In this document: positions 6,692 through 14,141 of the stretch, piece by piece
Position numbering within the stretch: the stretch's first letter is position 1
Layout of the letters: each line of letters starts with the position of its first letter
Source of the DNA: Halopseudomonas sabulinigri
GTDB taxonomy: Bacteria > Pseudomonadota > Gammaproteobacteria > Pseudomonadales > Pseudomonadaceae
NCBI GenBank assembly: GCA_011053055.1
Contig: DRHT01000063.1
Location: 1-47,678, forward strand
DNA length: 47,678 nt
Reading direction: 5' to 3'
Translations under genes and position numbers: made by a program
Notes under the pieces: generated by a model
Seen by the model: only the letters and a program-made list of their open reading frames with translations
Databases searched by the model: none
Told to the model about the DNA's origin: nothing

Positions 6692-7818
6692 GCGTGCGCC
6701 GCATTTTAGTGCTGGGCGGCTACGGTAACTTCGGCAAGCGGATCGTCACCTCCTTGTGCGGTAGCCCGGACATTACCTTGATCATCGCCGGTCGCAATCG
6801 GGCGAAGGCCGAGGCGCTGCGGCAATCGCTTAACAAGGAGACTAACGCGCAACTGACCACCGCTGAGCTGGATATACATTCGCCAACGCTGGTGGAGCAA
6901 TTACGCGCGCTGCAGCCCGACTTACTGATCCATACCGGCGGGCCCTTTCAAGGCCAGGATTATCGCGTACCCGAGGCCTGCATTGCAGTGGGTTGCCATT
7001 ACATAGATCTGGCCGACGACCGGCGTTTTGTTTGCGATATTGGCCAGCTCGACGACGCCGCTCGCTCGGCGGGCGTGCTATTAGTTTCCGGTGCCAGCTC
7101 GGTCCCGGGCCTATCCTCGTGCGTGATTGCCCACTTTGCCGAGCGCTTTGCCCGGCTGGACGATATCGACTTTGCCATTGCACCCGGCAACCAGGCAGAA
7201 CGCGGCGCGGCGACCGTCAGTGGCATCCTTTCGTATACCGGCCACCCGATACGAGTGTGGCGCGATGGCGCTTGGGCAAAAGTCTATGGCTGGATGTCGC
7301 CGCGCACCCTGCCCTTCGATCAGACTATCGGCAGGCGCCCGCTGGCTAATGTCGATATTCCCGATCTGGAGTTACTGCCCCTAGCCTATCCTTCGGTGCG
7401 CAATGTGAACTTTCAGGCAGGGCTGGAAATCCCGCTGCTGCACTACGGCATGTATTTGATGGCTTGGCTGGCTCGCCTGGGGCTGGTGCGCGATTGGTCG
7501 CGCTGGACAACCCCTATCGTGCGCGCCAGTGAATACTTCATTCGCTGGGGCACCGATACTGGCGGCATGCAGATCAACCTACGCGGCCTGGATCATCAGC
7601 AGCAGCCACTGCACATCAAGTGGGTATTGGGCGCCACTGACGGTATCGGCCCTTATATCCCGACGCTTTCAGCACTCATTCTGGCGCGCAAACTCATCAC
7701 CGGTGAGTTAAGCACCCGCGGCGCCATGCCCTGTATGAACCTTTATACGATGGAAGACTTTACACATGAGGCGCGCAACCTGGCGATCTATCATCACAGC
7801 GAGCAAGCGCATGGATAA
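6688..7818 (+). CDS. Saccharopine dehydrogenase-like NAD(P)-binding protein
   Basis: A 376-residue protein. The N-terminal Rossmann loop is GGYGNFG at residues 10-16, followed by IIAGRNRAKAEAL and DLLIHTGGPFQGQDY, the pattern of saccharopine dehydrogenase-like NADP-binding domains. CIAVGCHYIDLADD and LVSGASSVPGLSS are also characteristic. The C-terminal half (from about 170) is the substrate domain and has a hydrophobic patch near 250. The reaction is unknown; relatives are annotated as trans-acting saccharopine dehydrogenase-like oxidoreductases. Its start overlaps the small ORF upstream, and DUF2269 follows after 5 bases, so it is within an operon. Confidence 0.85.
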   Translation: MSVRRILVLGGYGNFGKRIVTSLCGSPDITLIIAGRNRAKAEALRQSLNKETNAQLTTAELDIHSPTLVEQLRALQPDLLIHTGGPFQGQDYRVPEACIAVGCHYIDLADDRRFVCDIGQLDDAARSAGVLLVSGASSVPGLSSCVIAHFAERFARLDDIDFAIAPGNQAERGAATVSGILSYTGHPIRVWRDGAWAKVYGWMSPRTLPFDQTIGRRPLANVDIPDLELLPLAYPSVRNVNFQAGLEIPLLHYGMYLMAWLARLGLVRDWSRWTTPIVRASEYFIRWGTDTGGMQINLRGLDHQQQPLHIKWVLGATDGIGPYIPTLSALILARKLITGELSTRGAMPCMNLYTMEDFTHEARNLAIYHHSEQAHG

Positions 7819-7823
7819 TCTTC

Positions 7824-8297
7824 GTGGATAGCTATCTGCTGCTTAAGCTAGTGCACATTCTCAGTGCGGCGGTGCTCGCTGGCACCGGCAGTGGCATCGC
7901 TTTTTTTATGTTTATGGCGAATCGCTCGGGCAACCTTCAAGTACTGGCGATTACCACACGCCACGTAGTACTAGCCGATTGGCTGTTTACCGCTCCGGCC
8001 GTGGTCGTGCAATTCGGTACTGGCTTGCTGCTGATGCGGCGCCTTGGCCTCAGCTTTACCTCACCCTGGTTTTTGACGGCACTGGCGTTGTTTGTGTTTG
8101 TCGGCCTTTGCTGGCTGCCGGTGGTGATGATTCAGTATCGGCTGCGCGCACTGGCTAACGAAGCATTAAAAAGCGACCAGCTAACGCCAGACTTTGGTCG
8201 CCTGATGCGTTTATGGGTCGCCTTGGGCATCCCGGCATTTGCTGCCATTTTGGTATTGTTCTGGCTGATGGTATTCAAACCACTGCCGCTGGCCTGA
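7824..8297 (+). CDS. DUF2269 family integral membrane protein
   Basis: A 157-residue inner-membrane protein with four hydrophobic segments: LLLKLVHILSAAVLAGTGSG, WLFTAPAVVVQFGTGLLL, WFLTALALFVFVGLCWLPVV and WVALGIPAFAAILVLFWLMVF. The early His in KLVHIL and the conserved FTAP, GLLL and basic loop QYRLRALA match DUF2269. GTG is taken as start, five bases after the previous stop. Function unknown; the family is often found beside NAD(P)-binding and DoxX-like genes, as here. Confidence 0.85.
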   Translation: MDSYLLLKLVHILSAAVLAGTGSGIAFFMFMANRSGNLQVLAITTRHVVLADWLFTAPAVVVQFGTGLLLMRRLGLSFTSPWFLTALALFVFVGLCWLPVVMIQYRLRALANEALKSDQLTPDFGRLMRLWVALGIPAFAAILVLFWLMVFKPLPLA

Positions 8298-8306
8298 GAT
8301 AGTCTC

Positions 8307-8678
8307 ATGACACCCCAACAACAGGTTATTGCGCGGCTCAGCCTGAGCTTTCTTTGGCTGATGACCGCCTTGGTCTCGCTCACCGCAGGTAAAGAAATTG
8401 GCCTTCGGGTACTGGCAGGCATAAACCTGCACGGCGATGTGGCCTGGTTCTTCATTCTCAGCGGCAGCTTGCTTGATCTGCTGATCGGCATCTGGCTGCT
8501 GAGCGGCCGGGCACTGCGCTTCTGCTGCGGGGTGCAGCTAGTGGTCATCATTGGCTATTCGCTGCTGCTGACACTCATCGCACCGGCGTTCTGGCTGCAT
8601 CCATTTGGTCCGCTTACCAAGAACCTGCCAATCCTTGTATTGGTCTGGCTGCTTTACCGCAGCGATAACCCAGTCTGA
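8307..8678 (+). CDS. DoxX-like membrane protein
   Basis: A 123-residue protein with four membrane segments (LSLSFLWLMTALVSL, WFFILSGSLLDLLIGIWLL, VVIIGYSLLLTLIA and LPILVLVWLL). The order, with Gly in helix 2 and WLHPFGPLTKNLPIL before the last helix, matches DoxX-like_1 proteins. It starts 9 bases after DUF2269 and ends the operon. DoxX relatives are linked to quinone-coupled redox chemistry and stress resistance in other bacteria; role here is inferred only from family and neighbours. Confidence 0.8.
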   Translation: MTPQQQVIARLSLSFLWLMTALVSLTAGKEIGLRVLAGINLHGDVAWFFILSGSLLDLLIGIWLLSGRALRFCCGVQLVVIIGYSLLLTLIAPAFWLHPFGPLTKNLPILVLVWLLYRSDNPV

Positions 8679-8711
8679 CATTGGCTGGCGGCAAACCACG
8701 GACACGCCAAA

Positions 8712-8748
8712 AACCATCACCAACCTGAATGACAGACTGGTAATGGTT
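8712..8748. terminator. Hairpin between convergent DoxX-like and VOC genes
   Basis: AACCATCACCA pairs with TGGTAATGGTT across 15 bases, with one non-Watson-Crick position. It lies in the 94-bp gap between two genes that end facing each other. No clean T run follows. Confidence 0.3.
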
Positions 8749-8772
8749 CGATAGCACACAGCGCCCACCTAT

Positions 8773-9273
8773 TTAATAGGCACCTGCGCCGTACACCAAC
8801 TCGTAGCTGTGGCTGTAGATCTCCAGGATGTTACCGAAGGGGTCTTCCATGTAGATCATGCGATAAGGCTTCTCACCGGGGTAGTAGTAGCGCGGCTCAG
8901 CCATGCGCTTCTTGCCGCCGGCGGCGACAATGCGCTCAGCCAATTCTTCGACGTTCGGATCTTGTACGCAGAAGTGGAAGATACCGGTCTTCCAGTATTC
9001 AAAATTGTTCTCGGGGTTCACCTGGCCGTTGAACTGAAAAAGCTCTACGCCGATACGATCACCGGTCGACAGGTGGGCAATACGGAAATTGCCCCAACCC
9101 GCGCCAAATACATCGGTACACATCTGGCCGATGGCGCTGTCATCTTCGGTTACGTCGCTTGGTTGCATGATCACATACCAGCCCATGACTTCCGTATAGA
9201 AAGCCACGGCCTTGTCCAGATCAGGAACAGAGATGCCAATATGAGAGAAATTTCTTGGATAGGGTGCAGACAT
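8773..9273 (-). CDS. VOC-fold (glyoxalase/dioxygenase superfamily) protein
   Basis: A 166-residue protein. The start at 9273 (MSAPYPRNFSHIGIS) is preferred to the one at 9306 because AGGAG lies 9 bases before it. SHIGISVPDLDKAVAFY opens the first beta-alpha-beta-beta-beta module with a metal-ligand His; FHFCVQDPNVEELAERI opens the second with another His, and RMIYMEDPFGNILEIYSHS provides the terminal Glu. These three positions form the usual metal site of the vicinal oxygen chelate fold. Substrate unknown. It is transcribed away from an adjacent LysR-type regulator, which probably controls it. Confidence 0.85.
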   Translation of the reverse strand: MSAPYPRNFSHIGISVPDLDKAVAFYTEVMGWYVIMQPSDVTEDDSAIGQMCTDVFGAGWGNFRIAHLSTGDRIGVELFQFNGQVNPENNFEYWKTGIFHFCVQDPNVEELAERIVAAGGKKRMAEPRYYYPGEKPYRMIYMEDPFGNILEIYSHSYELVYGAGAY

Positions 9274-9334
9274 GGTTTGTGACTCCTGCGCTGAATGAGT
9301 GGACATCTTACGAAGGAGAATGTATTACGTGAAA

Positions 9335-9350
9335 TTATGATTTTTGATAA
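9335..9350. promoter_or_regulatory. Candidate LysR-type operator (TTAT-N8-ATAA)
   Basis: The 95-bp gap between the VOC gene and the divergent LysR gene contains TTAT, eight bases, then ATAA, an interrupted dyad with a T-N11-A core as used by LysR regulators. ATTACG and CGTAAT also flank it further out. Placement between divergent genes supports an operator; no direct evidence of binding. Confidence 0.35.
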
Positions 9351-9368
9351 AAATGAGTATTCCTCGTA

Positions 9369-10238
9369 ATGATCAACCCACTCTGGTTACGCAGCTTTTG
9401 CACCTTGGTTGAAATCGGCCACTTCACCCGCACGGCTGAGCGACTGCACATGACGCAATCAGGGGTGAGCCAACATATTCATAAGCTAGAGGCTCTGTTG
9501 GCTGCGCCCTTGCTGCTGCGTGAGGGCAAGCAGTTCACCCTGACCGAGGCCGGAGAACGGCTATACCGGGAGGCGCGCGAGATTCTGCTGTCGCTGTCCA
9601 ACCTGGAACAACAGATAGGCCAGGACCCAAGCCACGAAGGCCTGGTGCGGGTTATGTCGCCGGGCAGCGTGGGGCTGAAGCTTTACCCTCACCTGCTGGC
9701 GTTGCAGCAACAATATCCGAAGCTGGTAATCGATTACCGCTTTGCTCCTAACCTGGATGTGGAAAGCGCCATTGCCGAGCATCGCGTTGATATTGGTTTT
9801 ATGACCACCGCCTCTGCGCGCGAAGAAGTGAGCTGTCAGGCGATCGCTACCGAACCCTTGCTTTTGGTCACCCCTGTTGCAGTGACCGACCCAAGCTGGC
9901 AGGCGCTGCAGCAGCTCGGCTTTATTGATCACCCTGACGGCAGTCATCATGCAGGCTTGCTGCTGGGCGCAAATTACCCCGCATACCAGCACAGCCAACT
10001 GCTTGCCCAAAAAGGCTTCTGCAACCAGATAAGCCTGATTCTGCAGCCGGTCAGCCTTGGCTTGGGCTTCACAGTGTTACCAGCACATGCGGTGGCCGCG
10101 TTTGGCCAGCCTGAGCAGATAAAGACCCATCGTCTTGCCAACCCAGTGAGTGAAACGCTCTACCTTGCGTTACGCCGCAATCGAGTGGCTCCGCAGCGGG
10201 TAGAGACGGTACTCTCGGAAGCGCAAAAATGGCTTTAA
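9369..10238 (+). CDS. LysR family transcriptional regulator
   Basis: A 289-residue regulator. The winged helix-turn-helix occupies about residues 1-60: WLRSFCTLVEIGHFTRTAERLHMTQSGVSQHIHKLE is the canonical LysR pattern, with the recognition helix at SGVSQHIHKLE. The remainder is the periplasmic-binding-protein-like effector domain (GLVRVMSPGSVGLKLYPHL, then DIGFMTT and a GLGFTVLPAHAV motif near the end). It is divergent from the VOC gene, the usual layout for a LysR target pair. Effector unknown. Confidence 0.92.
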   Translation: MINPLWLRSFCTLVEIGHFTRTAERLHMTQSGVSQHIHKLEALLAAPLLLREGKQFTLTEAGERLYREAREILLSLSNLEQQIGQDPSHEGLVRVMSPGSVGLKLYPHLLALQQQYPKLVIDYRFAPNLDVESAIAEHRVDIGFMTTASAREEVSCQAIATEPLLLVTPVAVTDPSWQALQQLGFIDHPDGSHHAGLLLGANYPAYQHSQLLAQKGFCNQISLILQPVSLGLGFTVLPAHAVAAFGQPEQIKTHRLANPVSETLYLALRRNRVAPQRVETVLSEAQKWL

Positions 10239-10389
10239 CGCTAACGACTTTAACGGCGCCCGATAAAACCCTTAGTGCATAAGCGTGATGAATATACCCC
10301 CCATCGGAGGGCCTTGACTGATCAGGCGTTTCCCTCAACTCTATGCGAGCTCTACCGCACATAAAAATCCAACAATGCAAGGAACGACC

Positions 10390-10770
10390 ATGTTCAGCCA
10401 TATCATGCTGGGTTCAAATGACATCCAGGCTTCCAAGACTTTTTATGACGCCACTCTGGGTGTTGTCGGCTGCAAGCCGGGCGTCATTGATCCCATGGGC
10501 CGCTGCTTTTACTTCACCAAGGGCGGCACCTTTGCCCTGAGCAAGCCGATCAACGGCGAACCATCCAACCACGGCAACGGCAGCACCATTGGTTTTGCCG
10601 CAGAAAGCCCAGAACAGGCTGATGCCTGGCACGCAGCAGGCCTTGCCGCCGGTGGCGTTGCCTGTGAAGATCCGCCAGGTGTGCGTGAAGGCAACGGTAC
10701 CAAGCTGTACATTGCCTACCTGCGGGACCCATCCGGCAATAAAATCTGCGCATTGCATCGTATGGCCTGA
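10390..10770 (+). CDS. VOC-fold protein
   Basis: A 126-residue protein; ATG at 10390 has AAGGAA upstream and matches the family start MFSHIMLGSNDIQASKTFYD. The first His (SHI) and the late Glu/His positions (GTKLYIAYLRDPSGNKICALH) of the vicinal oxygen chelate fold are visible, though the terminal metal ligand differs from glyoxalase I. Many such short proteins are annotated glyoxalase-like without known substrate. A second, similar protein is encoded at 24008-24433 (MFSYITLGTSDLQRSILFYD), so the genome has several paralogues. Confidence 0.82.
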   Translation: MFSHIMLGSNDIQASKTFYDATLGVVGCKPGVIDPMGRCFYFTKGGTFALSKPINGEPSNHGNGSTIGFAAESPEQADAWHAAGLAAGGVACEDPPGVREGNGTKLYIAYLRDPSGNKICALHRMA

Positions 10771-10790
10771 GCCCGCAAAGGCTCAAGAAT

Positions 10791-10825
10791 CAGCTGCGAG
10801 CTTGCATCCGCAAGTTGCGCAGCTG
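10791..10825 (+). terminator. Hairpin between VOC and DUF4177 genes
   Basis: CAGCTGCG and CGCAGCTG close an extended, imperfect stem that also pairs CTTGC with GCAAG around ATCC. No T run follows, so it may be a processing or partial termination signal. Confidence 0.35.
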
Positions 10826-10850
10826 TCATTAGCAATCCAAGGAAACAGTA

Positions 10851-11060
10851 ATGGAATACAAGGTAGTGATTTATCAGGAAGGTATGCTTGGCTCCCTGTT
10901 GCTGGGCAGCTCTAAGGTCAACCCAATCAAGTTCACTGAGTTTCTGAACCTGAACGCTGCCGATGGCTGGCGTGTACAGACCATGGAAAAAGACATTCGC
11001 CGCATGCTGCTATTGTGGAAGCGTGAGGCTTACGTGGTCATTCTCGGACGGGAAAGATGA
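10851..11060 (+). CDS. DUF4177-like small protein
   Basis: A 69-residue protein with CCAAGGAAACAGTA before its ATG. MEYKVVIY at the start and LNLNAADGWRVQTMEKDIRR followed by [12 protein letters not shown] fit DUF4177, a small alpha-beta domain whose function is not established. Its stop overlaps the next start (ATGA at 11057-11060), indicating translational coupling with the membrane protein downstream. Confidence 0.75.
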   Translation: MEYKVVIYQEGMLGSLLLGSSKVNPIKFTEFLNLNAADGWRVQTMEKDIRRMLLLWKREAYVVILGRER

Positions 11061-11269
11061 AACTAGGTGCGATCATTTGCCTGCTGCTGTTTGTCGCTGG
11101 CGGCGCCCTGTCGATCTTTCAGATCTGGTTTGCACCGCTCAGTGCTGATGCGTTCTTCAAAGTTCTAATCACTCTGGGTATTCTTTTCATCATTAGCCTC
11201 GGTATCACTTTGGTCACGCGCGAGTATCTGCAGGACAAGGAACTACGCAAGAAGGGTTTTATCGACTGA
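11057..11269 (+). CDS. Small two-helix membrane protein
   Basis: A 70-residue protein with two membrane helices, [21 protein letters not shown] and [19 protein letters not shown], and a charged tail [12 protein letters not shown]. It overlaps the DUF4177 gene by four bases, so the two are made together. I do not recognise a family. Confidence 0.75.
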   Translation: MKLGAIICLLLFVAGGALSIFQIWFAPLSADAFFKVLITLGILFIISLGITLVTREYLQDKELRKKGFID

Positions 11270-11345
11270 CGCCGGGAAGTATCAACCTGCCTCAAGGCGC
11301 CACACAGTTGCCCATAACATCGCCGTAAAGACCGAGACGCAGTGC

Positions 11346-11678
11346 ATGAATCACTGGATTTATCTGGTTATCGCTATCGTCACCGAAGTTATCGCCACGT
11401 CAGCGCTGAAGGCCAGCGAAGGCTTCAGCAAGCCATTACCCTCGGTGGTGGTTGCGATAGGTTACCTGGTGTCTTTCTACTTTTTGTCTCTGACTCTGAA
11501 AACCATCCCCGTGGGTATCGCCTACGCGATCTGGTCTGGTGTGGGGATAGTATTGATCTCGCTGGCGTCCTGGATTCTCTACGGCCAGAAACTGGATCTA
11601 CCCGCGCTGATCGGCATGGGCTTGATCATGTCGGGCGTAATGGTCATTAACCTGTTTTCCCGCACGGCGGGGCACTGA
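11346..11678 (+). CDS. Small multidrug resistance (SMR) family transporter
   Basis: A 110-residue, four-helix inner-membrane proton antiporter. Glu14 in [15 protein letters not shown] is the essential proton/substrate-binding residue of EmrE-type proteins, and the motifs [27 protein letters not shown] and WILYGQKL are textbook SMR. It pumps cationic disinfectants and dyes or related compounds out in exchange for protons, working as an antiparallel dimer. Whether it is a drug exporter or a guanidinium-type member cannot be decided by eye, although the AIWSG(V/I)G helix 3 pattern fits the drug-export class. Confidence 0.92.
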   Translation: MNHWIYLVIAIVTEVIATSALKASEGFSKPLPSVVVAIGYLVSFYFLSLTLKTIPVGIAYAIWSGVGIVLISLASWILYGQKLDLPALIGMGLIMSGVMVINLFSRTAGH

Positions 11679-11712
11679 GGCGAGCGGTACATCAGCCACG
11701 CTGGCTTGGCGT

Positions 11713-12192
11713 TCAGGTCGCCAATAGCCGCTGCACGTCTTCACCAAAAGCCTCGCCCACCTCAACACGAATATCCCGCGCACCAACCGGTTCAGCGCAC
11801 TCAGAACAGACCATCACCGGCTTCATGCGTTTACCGCAGCCCTTGTGGATATGCTCGATGGGCGCACCGCGTTCATCGGCCATATAAGTATCGCCCCAGC
11901 TAACCAACGACATGACCACCGGGTGCAAGGCCATGCCCTTTTCGCTAAGCCGATATTCTTCGCGCAGCGGGCGTTGCTGATACGCCTGTTTATACAGCAC
12001 CCCATGCTCGACCAGTTTTTTCAACCGGTCGGCCAACAAGTGGCGGGTTACGCCGAGGCGTTTTTCGAAGCCATCAAAGCGACGCACGCCGAGAAAGCAG
12101 TCGCGCAGGACGAGCAATGTCCAACGGTCGCCGATGACCGACAGAGTGCGGGACAGCGAGCAAGGCTGTTGATCGAGTTCTTCCCAGCGCAT
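11713..12192 (-). CDS. HxlR family transcriptional regulator
   Basis: A 159-residue protein. The winged helix covers residues ~10-100: CSLSRTLSVIGDRWTLLVLRDCFLG is the HxlR signature with an N-terminal Cys11, followed by RRFDGFEKRLGVTRHLLADRLKKL and REEYRLSEKGMAL. The C-terminal extension GCGKRMKPVMVCSECAEPVGARD has three Cys that may bind zinc or sense redox. It is divergent from the SDR/isomerase genes, and the gap contains two near-identical palindromes, so it likely represses both directions and responds to an electrophile or aromatic compound. Confidence 0.9.
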   Translation of the reverse strand: MRWEELDQQPCSLSRTLSVIGDRWTLLVLRDCFLGVRRFDGFEKRLGVTRHLLADRLKKLVEHGVLYKQAYQQRPLREEYRLSEKGMALHPVVMSLVSWGDTYMADERGAPIEHIHKGCGKRMKPVMVCSECAEPVGARDIRVEVGEAFGEDVQRLLAT

Positions 12193-12234
12193 GATTGATA
12201 CCTCGGTGATGAGGGCTCCAGCCTAGCTTGACAA

Positions 12235-12278
12235 GTTCCAAAAAGAAACCCACTATCGAGTAAGTTCTTAAAAAGAAC
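12235..12278. promoter_or_regulatory. Twin palindromic operator, probably for HxlR regulator
   Basis: GTTCCAAAAAGAAAC at 12235-12249 and GTTCTTAAAAAGAAC at 12264-12278 are two copies of a GTTCTT-N3-AAGAAC dyad, 29 bp centre to centre (close to three helical turns). They lie in the 111-bp gap between the HxlR gene and the divergent SDR gene. The second copy is the better palindrome. Confidence 0.6.
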
Positions 12279-12303
12279 CAATAACTGACAAGAGGAACTG
12301 CGC

Positions 12304-13035
12304 ATGACTGCTCACCCCCCCGTAGCCGTAGTGATCGGTGCCGGCGATGCCACTGGCGGCGCCATCGCCCGTCGCTTTGCTCGCGAAGGCTTTACTCTGT
12401 GTGTCACCCGCCGCAACGTCGACAGCTTAAGTGAGCTGGTCAGCCAGATCGAGACTGACGGCGGCAAGGCGCATGCCTTCGGTTGCGATGCCCGTAGCGA
12501 AGAGGAAATGACCGCTCTGTTCGAGCAGATCGAAAGCGACATAGGCCCCGTGGAAGTGGTGATCTTCAACATCGGCGCCAACGTGCGTTTTAGCATCACC
12601 GAGACCACGACGCGGGTCTATCGCAAGGTCTGGGAGATGGCCGCGTTATCCGGTTTTTTAACCGGGCGCGAAGCTGCCAAGGTGATGTTGCCACGCGGCA
12701 AGGGCACCATCATCTTCACCGGTGCCACCGCCTCATTGCGTGGCAGTTCAGGTTTTTCGGCCTTTGCTGGTGCCAAATTTGCGCTGCGAGCGCTGGCCCA
12801 GAGTATGGCCCGCGAACTCGGCCCCAAAGGCATCCATGTGGCGCACCCGATCATCGATGGCGCCATTGATACCGCCTTTATTCGTGACACCTTTCCCGAG
12901 CGCTACGCGCTGAAGGATCAGGATGGCATTCTCAATCCCGAGCATATCGCCGACCAGTATTGGGCCATTCACACCCAACCACGAGACAGCTGGACCCACG
13001 AGTTGGATCTGCGCCCCTGGATGGAAACCTTTTAA
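12304..13035 (+). CDS. SDR family protein lacking the usual catalytic Tyr
   Basis: A 243-residue short-chain dehydrogenase-like protein. The cofactor loop is GAGDATGGAIA at residues 12-22 (an altered TGxxxGxG), DARSEEEM follows as the adenine-side Asp, and FNIGANV stands for NNAG. Ser144 and Lys158 of the active site are kept, but the YxxxK Tyr is Phe (FAGAK, 154-158). The rest (RALAQSMARELGPKGIHVAH) is classical. Loss of Tyr suggests weak or non-standard redox activity or a binding role. Spaced 36 bp before the isomerase gene and preceded by the twin operator. Confidence 0.85.
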   Translation: MTAHPPVAVVIGAGDATGGAIARRFAREGFTLCVTRRNVDSLSELVSQIETDGGKAHAFGCDARSEEEMTALFEQIESDIGPVEVVIFNIGANVRFSITETTTRVYRKVWEMAALSGFLTGREAAKVMLPRGKGTIIFTGATASLRGSSGFSAFAGAKFALRALAQSMARELGPKGIHVAHPIIDGAIDTAFIRDTFPERYALKDQDGILNPEHIADQYWAIHTQPRDSWTHELDLRPWMETF

Positions 13036-13071
13036 CTAAGCGATCAACAACAACCTGCAAGCGAGATAACT

Positions 13072-13659
13072 ATGAGCAAAACCATCGAGTTCTATTTCGA
13101 CGTTGGCAGCCCCGCCAGCTATCTGGCCTGGACCCAGCTGACCGGCTTGGCCAAGCGCACCGGCGCCAGCATCGAGCTAAAACCCATGCTGCTGGGCGGC
13201 GTGTTTATGGCAACGGGCAACAGCTCACCGGCCACGGTGCCCGCCAAAGGCAATTACAGCCGCATCGACATGCAGCGCTATGCAAAGCGCTATGGCGTGA
13301 CGCTAAATCAAAACCCCTTCTTCCCGATCAATACACTGCAGCTGATGCGCGGCGCGGTGGCCTATCAAGGGACTGCTGATTTCGAGCGTTATCTCACCAC
13401 CGTGTTCAATGCCATGTGGGTAGATGAGTTGGATATGGGCCAGCCTGACGTCGTCGGTAAGGTGCTCGCCAAGGGCGGTTTTGATCCTGCGGCAGTGATG
13501 GCCAAAGTGAGTGATCCGGCAGTAAAAGAGCAGCTCAAAGCAGCAACGGAAGAAGCCATTGGTCGCGGTGTGTTTGGCGCGCCAACCTTCTTTGTTGGTG
13601 ATGAGATGTTTTTCGGGCAGGACCGTATCGATTGGGTTGAAGCAGCAGCCAAAAGCTGA
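13072..13659 (+). CDS. 2-hydroxychromene-2-carboxylate isomerase-like (DsbA-fold) protein
   Basis: A 195-residue cytoplasmic thioredoxin-fold protein. IEFYFDVGSPASYLAW at the N-terminus with Ser13 in place of the DsbA Cys is the mark of the kappa-class GST-like isomerases. NPFFPINTLQLMRGAV and a C-terminal GVFGAPTFFVGDEMFFGQDRIDWVEA complete the signature. Known members use glutathione to isomerise hydroxychromene carboxylate in naphthalene catabolism, but most homologues, like this one away from a naphthalene pathway, have unknown substrates. The HxlR control and SDR partner fit detoxification of a reactive compound. Confidence 0.88.
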   Translation: MSKTIEFYFDVGSPASYLAWTQLTGLAKRTGASIELKPMLLGGVFMATGNSSPATVPAKGNYSRIDMQRYAKRYGVTLNQNPFFPINTLQLMRGAVAYQGTADFERYLTTVFNAMWVDELDMGQPDVVGKVLAKGGFDPAAVMAKVSDPAVKEQLKAATEEAIGRGVFGAPTFFVGDEMFFGQDRIDWVEAAAKS

Positions 13660-13676
13660 AGTCACAGCAGCCCGCG

Positions 13677-13694
13677 GCGGCGCCCCGGCGCCGC
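13677..13694 (+). terminator. GC-rich hairpin after the isomerase gene
   Basis: GCGGCGCC, two bases, then GGCGCCGC form a perfect 8-bp stem 18 bases past the stop. It is not followed by a T run. Confidence 0.4.
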
Positions 13695-13784
13695 TAGCCA
13701 GCTATTGATGATTTGCTACCAAGTGGTAATTGACGGAACCAGACGGTGGGAATAAGTTAGCGCTTCCATCCCCTCCTGTTCGGA

Positions 13785-14141
13785 ATGACCACCATGCTAT
13801 CCCTTGCGCTCAAGTGTGTAATGGGTGCGCTCGCAGTGTTGTTGATAGCCCTGCTGGCGAAGTCTAAAAGCTTCTATATCGCCGGCCTGGTGCCACTCTT
13901 CCCGACCTTTACCATCATTGCTCACTACATTATCGGTACGCAGCGCCTGTCGAGTGACCTGCGTAGCACGGCGCTATTTGGTTTGTGGTCGCTGATTCCC
14001 TATGCGCTGTATCTGATCGCGATTGCCTGGTTTAGTCAGCGTTTTAGTTTGATCACCACCTTGGTGTTGGCGGTGGTGGCTTGGACGGTGGCGGCGGCGG
14101 TGTTGATTTATGTTTGGACGCGGGTTTATGCGGTGGGGTGA
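13785..14141 (+). CDS. glpM: GlpM family membrane protein
   Basis: A 118-residue protein with four hydrophobic segments. KCVMGALAVLLIALLAKSKSFYIAGLVPLFPTFTIIAHYIIG followed by LRSTALFGLWSLIPYALYLIAIAWF matches GlpM, a small membrane protein known from Pseudomonas where it affects alginate production and glycerol metabolism. ATG at 13785 or at 13794 are both possible; GGAATG just upstream supports translation here. It stands alone and is followed by a long noncoding block. Confidence 0.8.
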   Translation: MTTMLSLALKCVMGALAVLLIALLAKSKSFYIAGLVPLFPTFTIIAHYIIGTQRLSSDLRSTALFGLWSLIPYALYLIAIAWFSQRFSLITTLVLAVVAWTVAAAVLIYVWTRVYAVG

